A DNA stretch of 10,394 bases from an uncultured Clostridia bacterium (GTDB taxonomy: Bacteria; Bacillota; Clostridia; UBA1381), in NCBI GenBank assembly GCA_934454035.1, contig CAKSFY010000075.1, positions 1-10,394 of the forward strand, written 5' to 3'. The notes beneath the pieces are model-generated. The model did no database searches. It was not told the origin of the DNA and was given only the letters and a program-made list of their open reading frames with translations. Positions within the stretch are counted from its first letter, which is position 1; each line of letters starts with the position of its first letter. The position numbers and the translations under genes were made by a program. Shown in pieces: positions 1-6,468 of the stretch.

Positions 1-1
1 G

Positions 2-163
2 ATTACTACAGGGAAGAATATGGCATATTTAAAAATAGCTGAAGGTTGTGATAATAGATGTACATATTGTGCTATTCCATATATAAGAGGAAAATATGTA
101 AGTAGAAAAATGGAAGATGTTTTAAAGGAAGCAAATGAGCTTGCAAAAAAAGGAATAAAGGTA
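2..163 (+). other. rimO: Internal fragment of rimO (ribosomal protein S12 methylthiotransferase), fused in frame to trmFO
   Basis: RimO methylthiolates an aspartate of ribosomal protein S12 using radical-SAM chemistry. The frame from base 2 reads ITTGKN and then MAYLKIAEGCDNRCTYCAIP. This contains the CxxxCxxC iron-sulfur motif (Cys10, Cys14 and Cys17 counted from the ATG at 20), followed by YIRGKYVSRKMEDVL. The AYLKIAEGC lead-in is typical of RimO, unlike the MiaB in this window, which reads VSVMYGCNNFC at the same place. Only about 53 codons from the middle of the gene remain. The upstream UPF0004 domain lies outside the window. The rest of the radical-SAM barrel and the TRAM domain are missing because the frame passes into TrmFO. 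By hand count the first 160 bases are about 29% GC against about 45% at 241-360, and third positions are mostly A or T. This suggests a different source from the rest of the window. Confidence 0.8.
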
Positions 164-1405
164 AAACTGTTTGAAATGAAGCCGAAAAAATTTTCTCCTG
201 CACATTCGGATGAGAATTTGGCAGAGCTTGTATGCTCCAATTCATTGAAAGCCGAAAGAATTGAAAATGCATGCGGCCTTTTAAAAGAAGAAATGCGGTT
301 GTTTGATTCTTTAATGATGCAGGCTGCGGATGTGTCGAGAGTTCCGGCAGGAGGTGCGCTGGCGGTTGACCGCAAAAAGTTTTCGGCATTTATTACCGAT
401 AAAATTAAACACTGTGAAAATATTGAGCTTGTACACGGAGAAGTGACTCATATAAATGAGGATGATTATACAATTATTGCAACCGGGCCTCTTACCTCGG
501 AGGCTTTGAGTGAGGAGATAAAACGAATAACAGGCAGTGAGGGTCTATACTTTTATGACGCTGCCGCTCCGGTTGTAATGAAAGAAAGTATTGATTTTGA
601 AAAAGTGTTTTATGCCGCAAGATATGACAGAGGTACGCCTGACTATATCAATTGCCCTATGACAAAGGAAGAATATGATGCATTTTATAAAGAACTTGTA
701 AATGCCGAAACGGCACCGCTGAAGGATTTTGAAGCAGGGAATGTTTTTGAGGGCTGCATGCCTGTTGAGGTAATGGCTAAAAGAGGCGAAAAGACTCTTT
801 TGTTCGGTCCTTTGAAGCCGGTAGGACTTACAAATCCAAAAACAGGCAGGGATGACAGTTATGCGGTTGTTCAGCTGAGAAGAGATAACTCGGAGGATAC
901 TCTTTATAATATTGTCGGCTTTCAAACAAATTTAAAATGGGGCGAGCAAAAAAGAGTTTTCTCTATGATTCCGGGACTGGAAAATGCAGAGTTTGCAAGA
1001 TATGGAGTAATGCACAGAAATACATATCTTGAAGCTCCGAAATTACTTGATAAATATTATCGTATGAAAAAACAGCCGAAAATATTTTTTGCAGGACAGA
1101 TAACCGGTGTGGAAGGGTATGTTGAGTCTGCATCATCGGGAATACTTGCAGGCATTAATATGGCAAATATGATAATGGGAAATGCTTTTTTGGAACCGGA
1201 CAGTAAAACGGCTATAGGGGCATTGCCTTTATATATTTCAAATGAAGCAATAGAAAAGCTGCAGCCGATGAATGCAAATTTCGGGATAATTGAAGGGTTG
1301 TCCGAAAGAGTAAAAGGAAAAAAGACTGAACGTTACAAGCTTGTTGCAGAACGGTCTTTGACTATTCTTGAAAAAAATTTAAAGGAGAGTGGGTATTATG
1401 AGTAA
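2..1405 (+). CDS. trmFO: TrmFO-like tRNA (uracil-54-C5) methyltransferase, N-terminus replaced by a RimO fragment
   Basis: TrmFO uses methylenetetrahydrofolate and FAD to make m5U54 in the T-loop of tRNA in the cytosol. From about base 140 the product matches this family. It has the LVCSNS block (Cys72 counted from the ATG at 20), EGCMPVE (Cys246), and GQITGVEGYVES near residue 359, part of the FAD site. The spacing of the two cysteines fits the pair studied in Bacillus TrmFO. The family normally starts with a GxGxxG dinucleotide loop about 20 residues before the LAKxGIKV segment. That loop is absent, and radical-SAM sequence of RimO type takes its place. The frame is open to base 2, so the ATG at 20 is internal to the RimO part and not a true start. 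The last 8 bases overlap the next gene. TrmFO identity is secure. Whether this fused product exists in a cell is doubtful, and without the FAD loop it should not be active. Confidence 0.85.
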   Translation: MTTGKNMAYLKIAEGCDNRCTYCAIPYIRGKYVSRKMEDVLKEANELAKKGIKVKLFEMKPKKFSPAHSDENLAELVCSNSLKAERIENACGLLKEEMRLFDSLMMQAADVSRVPAGGALAVDRKKFSAFITDKIKHCENIELVHGEVTHINEDDYTIIATGPLTSEALSEEIKRITGSEGLYFYDAAAPVVMKESIDFEKVFYAARYDRGTPDYINCPMTKEEYDAFYKELVNAETAPLKDFEAGNVFEGCMPVEVMAKRGEKTLLFGPLKPVGLTNPKTGRDDSYAVVQLRRDNSEDTLYNIVGFQTNLKWGEQKRVFSMIPGLENAEFARYGVMHRNTYLEAPKLLDKYYRMKKQPKIFFAGQITGVEGYVESASSGILAGINMANMIMGNAFLEPDSKTAIGALPLYISNEAIEKLQPMNANFGIIEGLSERVKGKKTERYKLVAERSLTILEKNLKESGYYE

Positions 1406-1907
1406 GAAAAAAATTATTGTTTCCGCAATTGCTGTTATAGTTATTGCAGGGATTGCGGCGGTAGGACTTTTTTTGTCAAAAAAACATGGAAATGACGTCC
1501 CTGCCGATAATAAACAGATAACCGATGTACAGAAAGATGATAATAACCTTACAGAAAGCGCTCAGCCGAAACAGGAGGAAGAGCAGACCGGGGAAAAGCA
1601 GGAAAATAAGCAAAATAGCAGTGAAACAGAAAAAACACCGGTGTTTATGTACTTTGTTTCGGAGTCGGACTCAAATTATGATGAAGCATTAAAAGTCTTT
1701 GAAGAGCTAAAAAAAGAATATGGCACAAAAATAGAATTTGACCTTAAAAATGTGACAAAAGACCCGAAGCTTCTTGAAAATTTCAGCCTTGTGGACGGTA
1801 ACACACCGGCTCTGATAATGGACGGAAAAGAGGGAATTGTCGGATTTCAGTTCAAAATGACCGATAAAAATACTTTAAAGTCTGAAATAGAAAAAGCGTT
1901 AAAATAA
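1398..1907 (+). CDS. Membrane-anchored thioredoxin-fold protein without a CxxC motif
   Basis: This 169-residue protein has no family name I can give with certainty. It starts MSKKK, followed by one hydrophobic segment (about residues 6-26) that looks like an uncleaved signal anchor. A polar linker rich in Glu, Gln, Lys and Asn (about 30-80) follows. The C-terminal domain (81-169) has a thioredoxin-like pattern: strand PVFMYFVS, helix, strand IEFDLKNV, helix, the NTPALIMDG segment with the expected cis-proline (Pro137), strand and final helix. The usual CxxC after the first strand is replaced by SESDSNY, and the whole protein has no cysteine, so a thiol redox role is unlikely. The ATG at 1398 is preferred over the GTG at 1389 because AAAGGAGAG at 1381-1389 is then well spaced as a ribosome binding site. 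The gene overlaps the end of trmFO by 8 bases and lies 27 bases before miaB. The C-terminal domain probably sits outside the membrane, perhaps as a binding or scaffold module; that role is inference. Confidence 0.75.
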   Translation: MSKKKIIVSAIAVIVIAGIAAVGLFLSKKHGNDVPADNKQITDVQKDDNNLTESAQPKQEEEQTGEKQENKQNSSETEKTPVFMYFVSESDSNYDEALKVFEELKKEYGTKIEFDLKNVTKDPKLLENFSLVDGNTPALIMDGKEGIVGFQFKMTDKNTLKSEIEKALK

Positions 1908-1934
1908 TTGAATTTAAAGATAGGGAATGCAGTA

Positions 1935-3353
1935 ATGGCGAATTATGTAGATAAAGAAGAAATTGACAGACAGAAAAAATATATCATGTATTTGCGTGAA
2001 TATTCCGAAAATTTCCGCGCATTAAACGGGCGGTCACCGCTTGCCGATACAGAGACCTACGGTTGTCAGCAAAACGAAAATGATACCGAAAGAATAAGAG
2101 GAATGCTTAAAGAAAGCGGTTTTGAATTTTGCGATACGGCAGATATTGCCGACCTTGTTGTATATAATACCTGTGCCGTGCGTGAAAATGCAGAGCAAAA
2201 AGTGTTTGGACGTTTGGGAATACTTAAGCATCTTAAGGAAAGCCGTCCGGAGCTTATTATTGCGCTTTGCGGCTGCATGGTGCAGCAGGAGCATATAACC
2301 GAAAAAATCAGAAAGATACATCCGCAGGTGGATTTGATTTTCGGGACGCATGCTCTTTACAAATTCCCGGAACTCCTTTATAAAACCGTAATAGAAAAAA
2401 GAAAGGTTGTTTCGATTGAAAACTCAGACGGAACAATAGCGGAGGATATTCCTATTCTGCATACGAGTGACAACAAGGCTTGGGTTTCTGTTATGTACGG
2501 CTGCAACAATTTCTGCACTTACTGTATAGTTCCGTATGTCAGAGGCAGAGAAAGGAGCAGAAAACCGGAGGCTGTAACGGATGAGGTGAAAAATCTTGTC
2601 AAAAACGGAGTCAGTGAAATATGTCTCTTAGGGCAGAATGTAAATTCATATGGCAAAGATTTGGAAGATGAGGTTGACTTTTCCGATTTGCTTATGATGA
2701 TAAATGACATTGACGGGGTGGAAAGAATCCGTTTTATGACGTCGCACCCAAAGGATTTAAAAGATAAACTGATTGATACTATGGCAGCCTGCGATAAAAT
2801 ATGCAAGCAGCTGCATTTGCCTTTTCAGGCAGGTTCGGATAAGGTCTTAAAAGATATGAACAGGCACTATACAAAGGCAGAGTATTTGCAAAAAATTCAG
2901 AAGGTTAAAGAAAAAATTCCGGGTATATCGCTTACCACAGATGTAATAGTAGGTTTTCCGACCGAAACATGCGAAGATTTTGAAGAAACGCTGGATGTTT
3001 TAAGAAAGGTTGAATTTGACCAGATTTTTTCGTTTATTTATTCAAAGCGAGAGGGAACACCGGCGGCAAAAATGGACTTTGTACTGACCGATAAAGAAAT
3101 TCACAAAAATTTTGACCGGCTTTTGGAGGTTCAAAACGAAATATCAAAGAAAATCAATGACAGATATGTCGGCAAAATCGTTAAGGTGTTGGTTGACGGT
3201 GAGAGCAAGACAGATAAGAATGTTTTGACAGGACGTACAGATACCTCAAAAATTGTGAATTTTAAAGGTGATAAAAATCTTATCGGTAAATATATAGATG
3301 TTAAAGTTTGTACCGCTCATACATGGAGTTTAAACGGTGAGGTAATAAAATAG
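1935..3353 (+). CDS. miaB: tRNA-2-methylthio-N6-dimethylallyladenosine synthase MiaB
   Basis: MiaB is a radical-SAM methylthiotransferase that converts i6A37 to ms2i6A37 next to the anticodon. It uses two [4Fe-4S] clusters. The 472-residue product has the UPF0004 domain, with its three cluster cysteines in TYGCQQNE (Cys44), NTCAVREN (Cys80) and CGCMVQQE (Cys114). The radical-SAM motif GCNNFCTYC (Cys190, Cys194, Cys197) follows, and a TRAM-type RNA-binding domain occupies about residues 408-472. GQNVNSYG, LHLPFQAGSD and the DVIVGFPTET block are typical of MiaB rather than RimO or MtaB. I chose the ATG at 1935 because AGGGA at 1922-1926 is suitably spaced. A TTG at 1908, directly after the previous stop codon, would add nine residues but lacks a good ribosome binding site. 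MiaB needs the product of MiaA, which is encoded further along this window. The next gene is a Ric-family protein, the same neighbour as in Bacillus (ymcB-ymcA). Confidence 0.95.
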   Translation: MANYVDKEEIDRQKKYIMYLREYSENFRALNGRSPLADTETYGCQQNENDTERIRGMLKESGFEFCDTADIADLVVYNTCAVRENAEQKVFGRLGILKHLKESRPELIIALCGCMVQQEHITEKIRKIHPQVDLIFGTHALYKFPELLYKTVIEKRKVVSIENSDGTIAEDIPILHTSDNKAWVSVMYGCNNFCTYCIVPYVRGRERSRKPEAVTDEVKNLVKNGVSEICLLGQNVNSYGKDLEDEVDFSDLLMMINDIDGVERIRFMTSHPKDLKDKLIDTMAACDKICKQLHLPFQAGSDKVLKDMNRHYTKAEYLQKIQKVKEKIPGISLTTDVIVGFPTETCEDFEETLDVLRKVEFDQIFSFIYSKREGTPAAKMDFVLTDKEIHKNFDRLLEVQNEISKKINDRYVGKIVKVLVDGESKTDKNVLTGRTDTSKIVNFKGDKNLIGKYIDVKVCTAHTWSLNGEVIK

Positions 3354-3430
3354 TTTAAACCGGCAGAAAAGCCGTGATTTATAAATTTATATGCCGCTAT
3401 TATGAAAAAGCGGCGGAAGGAGAAATAATA
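3354..3430 (+). promoter_or_regulatory. Leader before the ymcA-like gene with two short hairpins
   Basis: The 77 bases between miaB and the next gene contain two small inverted repeats. CGGC (3361-3364) pairs with GCCG (3371-3374) around a 6-base loop. GCCGCT (3393-3398) pairs exactly with AGCGGC (3409-3414) around a 10-base loop. The second hairpin ends two bases before the ribosome binding site AAGGAG (3417-3422), which stands 8 bases ahead of the ATG at 3431. GCCG of the first could also pair with CGGC of the second, so alternative folds are possible. Neither hairpin is followed by a T run, so neither is a canonical terminator. Any effect on translation is inference. Confidence 0.35.
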
Positions 3431-3811
3431 ATGACAATTACAGAACAGGCACATGAATTGGGAAAGCTTATCAAAGCTTCAAGCGAAATGGCAGCATATA
3501 AAGAAGCTGAGGAAAGACAAAAAAACGATGAAGAAGCAATCAAGCTTATGCAGGAGTTTAATTTAAACCGCATGAATCTTGCAAGGGATATGCAGGAGGG
3601 TAAAATTACTCAAGAAGAAGCCGTTAAGAAAAATAACGAAGCATTTAATGAAATGGTAGAAAAGTCGGAAGCAATTTCCGCATTTATAGAGGCGAAAAAG
3701 GAATTTGACGCTGTAATCAGCGAAATTAACGGAATCTTAAATTATTATATAACCGGTCAGGAACCGGGGTGTACTCATGACTGCAGCTGCTGCAGCGGGG
3801 GCTGCCACTAA
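3431..3811 (+). CDS. YlbF/YmcA (Ric) family protein with cysteine-rich tail
   Basis: This 126-residue, mostly helical protein belongs to the YlbF/YmcA family. The features are the early AHELGKLIKAS helix, EAIKLMQEFN, and the region about 80-108 with FIEAKKEFDAVISEINGILN. In Bacillus, YmcA (RicA), YlbF (RicF) and YaaT (RicT) form a cytoplasmic complex with [4Fe-4S] clusters that affects mRNA processing, sporulation and competence. C-terminal cysteines there take part in cluster binding. Here the last 13 residues hold five cysteines (114, 118, 120, 121, 125) and two histidines (116, 126), a likely metal or Fe-S site. The ATG at 3431 is chosen because AAGGAG at 3417-3422 stands 8 bases upstream; a longer frame from 3374 would add 19 residues without a comparable site. 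Position directly after miaB and before mutS matches ymcA in Bacillus, so RicA is the likelier orthologue, but RicF cannot be excluded. I leave the gene symbol empty for that reason. Confidence 0.85.
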   Translation: MTITEQAHELGKLIKASSEMAAYKEAEERQKNDEEAIKLMQEFNLNRMNLARDMQEGKITQEEAVKKNNEAFNEMVEKSEAISAFIEAKKEFDAVISEINGILNYYITGQEPGCTHDCSCCSGGCH

Positions 3812-3860
3812 AATTTTCTTTGAGGGTGCTGCATTTTTTGCGGTGCCCTCAAAGAAAATT
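3812..3860 (+). repeat. Long intergenic hairpin between the ymcA-like gene and mutS
   Basis: AATTTTCTTTGAGGG (3812-3826) is exactly complementary to CCCTCAAAGAAAATT (3846-3860). Seven further inner pairs close the stem, three of them G-U (3827/3845, 3828/3844, 3830/3842), leaving a 5-base T loop (3834-3838). The stem is thus 22 pairs in plus-strand RNA. In minus-strand RNA the three wobble pairs would be A-C mismatches, so the fold suits transcription in the direction of mutS. It starts directly after the upstream stop codon. It is followed by an A-rich stretch and no T run, so it is not a standard intrinsic terminator. It could be an RNA processing or stability element, or a weak attenuator. 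The structure is seen; the role is inferred. Confidence 0.6.
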
Positions 3861-3894
3861 ATATAAATAAAATTTACTTATCAAGGAGAAAATC

Positions 3895-6459
3895 ATGGAA
3901 ATAGATAAAGAAAAATTGTCCCCGATGATGATTCGTTATATGGAAACCAAAAAGCAATATGAGGACTGTATTCTTTTTTACAGATTGGGCGATTTTTACG
4001 AAATGTTTTTTGATGATGCTCTGACTGCTTCAAAGGAGCTGGAGATAACGCTTACCGGCAAGCAGTGCGGACTGGAGGAAAAAGCTCCGATGTGCGGCGT
4101 GCCTTTTCACAGTGTTTCCGGATATGTTGCAAAGCTTGTGGAAAAAGGATATAAAGTTGCAATCTGTGAGCAGGTGGAAGACCCTAAAACCGCAAAAGGG
4201 CTTGTAGCAAGAGATGTTGTCAGAATCATTACGCCGGGAACAATAACAGAAGAGAATATTCTTGACGAAAAGAAAAATAATTATCTTGCCGTGATTTATA
4301 AAGGGGAGAGAATCGGTCTTGCGTTTGCGGATATATCCACCGGCGAAGTATTTACTACGGAGGTTTATGAGCTTGATGAGGTTATGAGCGAGCTTGCAAG
4401 ATATTCTCCGACCGAAATTGTACTTAACAAATCGTGTGAAAAGGAATATAAGCCTAAAATAAAACTGCGCTTTACCTCATTGGTCGAAACGCGTGACGAA
4501 AATTATTTCGACGATTTGCTTGTTTTGAGGGAGCAATTTAAAAATCCTCCTGTTTTGGAAAAATATTCGGAAAAAGCGGTTTTGGGTGCTGTAAAGTACC
4601 TCAGAGAAACTCAGAAGCGAAGTGTAGACTATATAGACAGTGTGACGGTTTATTCGCTTTCCGAATATGTGGAGATTGACCCTGCTACCAGAAGAAATCT
4701 GGAAATAACCGAAACTATGCGCGACAAAGCGAAAAGAGGTTCGCTGCTGGGTGTTTTGGATAAAACCGAGACATCAATGGGAGCAAGACTTCTGAAACAG
4801 TGGACGGAAAAACCGCTTGTTAATCCCATAGATATAAACAAAAGACTTTACGCGGTGGAGGAGCTTTTTTCCAATTTGATACTCAGAGGGGACATAAAGG
4901 CAGCACTTTCCGGCATATACGATATAGCAAGGATAACAAGCCGGGTATCGCTCGGGAGTGCAACCCCGAGGGACTTGTTATCATTAAAGGCTTCGCTTAC
5001 AAAGCTTCCGGAGCTTAAATATCTTTTATCAAAAGCAAAATCACAGCTGCTTGCCGATATTTTTAAAAATATTGATATTATGGAGGATATCCGCACCCTT
5101 ATAGAGGATTCGATATCGGATAATCAGGAAGGTGAAATCATCAAGGGCGGATATAACGCAGAACTTGATGAACTTAAATATATTAAAGAAAGCGGTACAC
5201 AGTGGATTGCCGAAGCGGAAGCCGCCGAAAAGGAAAAAACCGGCATTAAGAATTTGAAAATAAGATATAATAAAGTATTCGGATATTACATAGAGATCAG
5301 CAATTCGTTTAAAGATATGGTACCTGATAATTATATCAGAAAGCAGACGCTTGTAAACGGAGAAAGGTTTATAACGCCGGAACTTAAAGAAATGGAAAGC
5401 AAGGTAATAGGCGCCGCAGGAAAGATAGATATTATCGAAGCAGAAATACTTAATAAGGTCAGAGCAACGATTTCCCTGGAAATACCGAGATTAAAGAGAG
5501 TGTGCCGCTGCGTTTCCGAATGTGATGCGATTAGCTCTCTTGCAGAGGTTGCATACAAGAATAATTATACAATGCCTAAGATTGCATCCGGCGGTGAACT
5601 GGTTATAAAGGACGGACGGCATCCGGTAGTTGAGAGATACCTTAAAAATACCATGTTTGTGCCGAATGATACATACTTAAATCCCGATACTGACAGACTG
5701 ATGATAATAACAGGTCCGAATATGGCAGGTAAATCCACTTATATGAGGCAGGTTGCGCTTATTACGCTTATGGCACAGATGGGCAGCTTTGTCCCGGCAG
5801 CATATGCAAAAATAACGCCGGTAGATAAAATATTTACAAGAGTCGGTGCATCGGATGATATAGCCGCCGGGCAGAGTACTTTTATGCTTGAAATGGTTGA
5901 GGTTTCCGCCATAATAAAAAATGCAACCAAGAACTCGCTTGTAATCATGGACGAGATCGGCAGAGGAACCAGTACTTATGACGGACTTTCTATTGCATGG
6001 TCGGTTGCAGAATATATGAGCAACCGAAAAAAATGCGGTGCAAAAACACTTTTTGCCACGCATTATCATGAGATGACCGAGCTTGAAAATAAGCTTGACG
6101 GGATTAAAAATTATAATATAGCCGTGAAAAAACACGGTGACGATATAACTTTCTTACGGAAAATTATTCCGGGCGGAACGGATGACAGCTACGGAATTGA
6201 AGTGGCGGCGCTTGCAGGTGTTCCAGGAGACGTAATAAAAAGAGCAAAAGAAATACTTAAAAAAATTGAGACCGATGATTTTAAAAATGAGGCTCCGAAG
6301 AAAAAGGAAGAGCCTAAGTCGAATCAGCTTGACTTTGGCGAGCAGCTGGCACTGGAGCTTGCAGACGAGCTGAAAAGGATTGATGTTACGACATTTACTC
6401 CTATCGAAGCACTCAATAAACTTTATGAGCTTGCAAACAAAGCAAAGGATATAATTTAG
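3895..6459 (+). CDS. mutS: DNA mismatch repair protein MutS
   Basis: MutS is the ATP-driven clamp that recognises base mismatches and small loops and recruits MutL. The 854-residue product has the usual length of the MutS1 family. The N-terminal mismatch-reading motif is complete in GDFYEMFF (Phe34, Glu36). The connector, lever and clamp regions follow. The ABC-type ATPase has Walker A GPNMAGKST (607-615), the Walker B/signature stretch VIMDEIGRGTSTYDG (Asp686, Glu687), and the ATHYHEMTELE block. A charged linker leads to QLDF (811-814), which may be a sliding-clamp binding motif, and then to the C-terminal helix pair ending FTPIEALNKLYELANKAKD, typical of the family's tetramerisation tail. 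The start at 3895 has AAGGAG six bases upstream. mutL begins 9 bases after its stop codon, and the mutL ribosome binding site overlaps that stop, so the two genes are almost certainly co-transcribed. Confidence 0.98.
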   Translation: MEIDKEKLSPMMIRYMETKKQYEDCILFYRLGDFYEMFFDDALTASKELEITLTGKQCGLEEKAPMCGVPFHSVSGYVAKLVEKGYKVAICEQVEDPKTAKGLVARDVVRIITPGTITEENILDEKKNNYLAVIYKGERIGLAFADISTGEVFTTEVYELDEVMSELARYSPTEIVLNKSCEKEYKPKIKLRFTSLVETRDENYFDDLLVLREQFKNPPVLEKYSEKAVLGAVKYLRETQKRSVDYIDSVTVYSLSEYVEIDPATRRNLEITETMRDKAKRGSLLGVLDKTETSMGARLLKQWTEKPLVNPIDINKRLYAVEELFSNLILRGDIKAALSGIYDIARITSRVSLGSATPRDLLSLKASLTKLPELKYLLSKAKSQLLADIFKNIDIMEDIRTLIEDSISDNQEGEIIKGGYNAELDELKYIKESGTQWIAEAEAAEKEKTGIKNLKIRYNKVFGYYIEISNSFKDMVPDNYIRKQTLVNGERFITPELKEMESKVIGAAGKIDIIEAEILNKVRATISLEIPRLKRVCRCVSECDAISSLAEVAYKNNYTMPKIASGGELVIKDGRHPVVERYLKNTMFVPNDTYLNPDTDRLMIITGPNMAGKSTYMRQVALITLMAQMGSFVPAAYAKITPVDKIFTRVGASDDIAAGQSTFMLEMVEVSAIIKNATKNSLVIMDEIGRGTSTYDGLSIAWSVAEYMSNRKKCGAKTLFATHYHEMTELENKLDGIKNYNIAVKKHGDDITFLRKIIPGGTDDSYGIEVAALAGVPGDVIKRAKEILKKIETDDFKNEAPKKKEEPKSNQLDFGEQLALELADELKRIDVTTFTPIEALNKLYELANKAKDII

Positions 6460-6463
6460 GAGG
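6458..6463 (+). promoter_or_regulatory. mutL ribosome binding site overlapping the mutS stop codon
   Basis: AGGAGG begins on the second base of the mutS TAG stop codon and ends 5 bases before the mutL ATG at 6469. This is a full-strength anti-16S match. The overlap suggests translational coupling between MutS and MutL synthesis, which is inference. Confidence 0.7.
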
Positions 6464-6468
6464 TATTT

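Noticed and set aside
20..22. ATG as the true start of the first gene
   Set aside because: The frame is open upstream to base 2, and the encoded ITTGKN before this Met matches the RimO sequence, so the Met is internal.
20..163. The RimO fragment as a duplicated piece of the miaB in this window
   Set aside because: Outside the CxxxCxxC core the two sequences differ throughout, and the fragment has RimO-specific lead-in residues.
1389..1391. GTG as the start of the thioredoxin-fold gene
   Set aside because: It lies at the end of the purine-rich ribosome binding site, which is correctly spaced for the ATG at 1398.
1908..1910. TTG as the start of miaB
   Set aside because: It has no clear ribosome binding site, while the ATG at 1935 has AGGGA at a good distance. 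It is not excluded outright.
3374..3430. A longer N-terminus for the ymcA-like protein
   Set aside because: The extra 19 residues cover the hairpin leader and have no suitable ribosome binding site; AAGGAG serves the ATG at 3431.
3779..3796. Palindrome-like CTGCAG repeats as a protein-binding site
   Set aside because: They are the codons of the cysteine- and serine-rich tail (TGC, AGC) and are explained by coding.
3812..3880. Intrinsic terminator after the ymcA-like gene
   Set aside because: The hairpin is strong, but A-rich sequence and no T run follow it on the plus strand, and its arms have the opposite bias to a bidirectional terminator.
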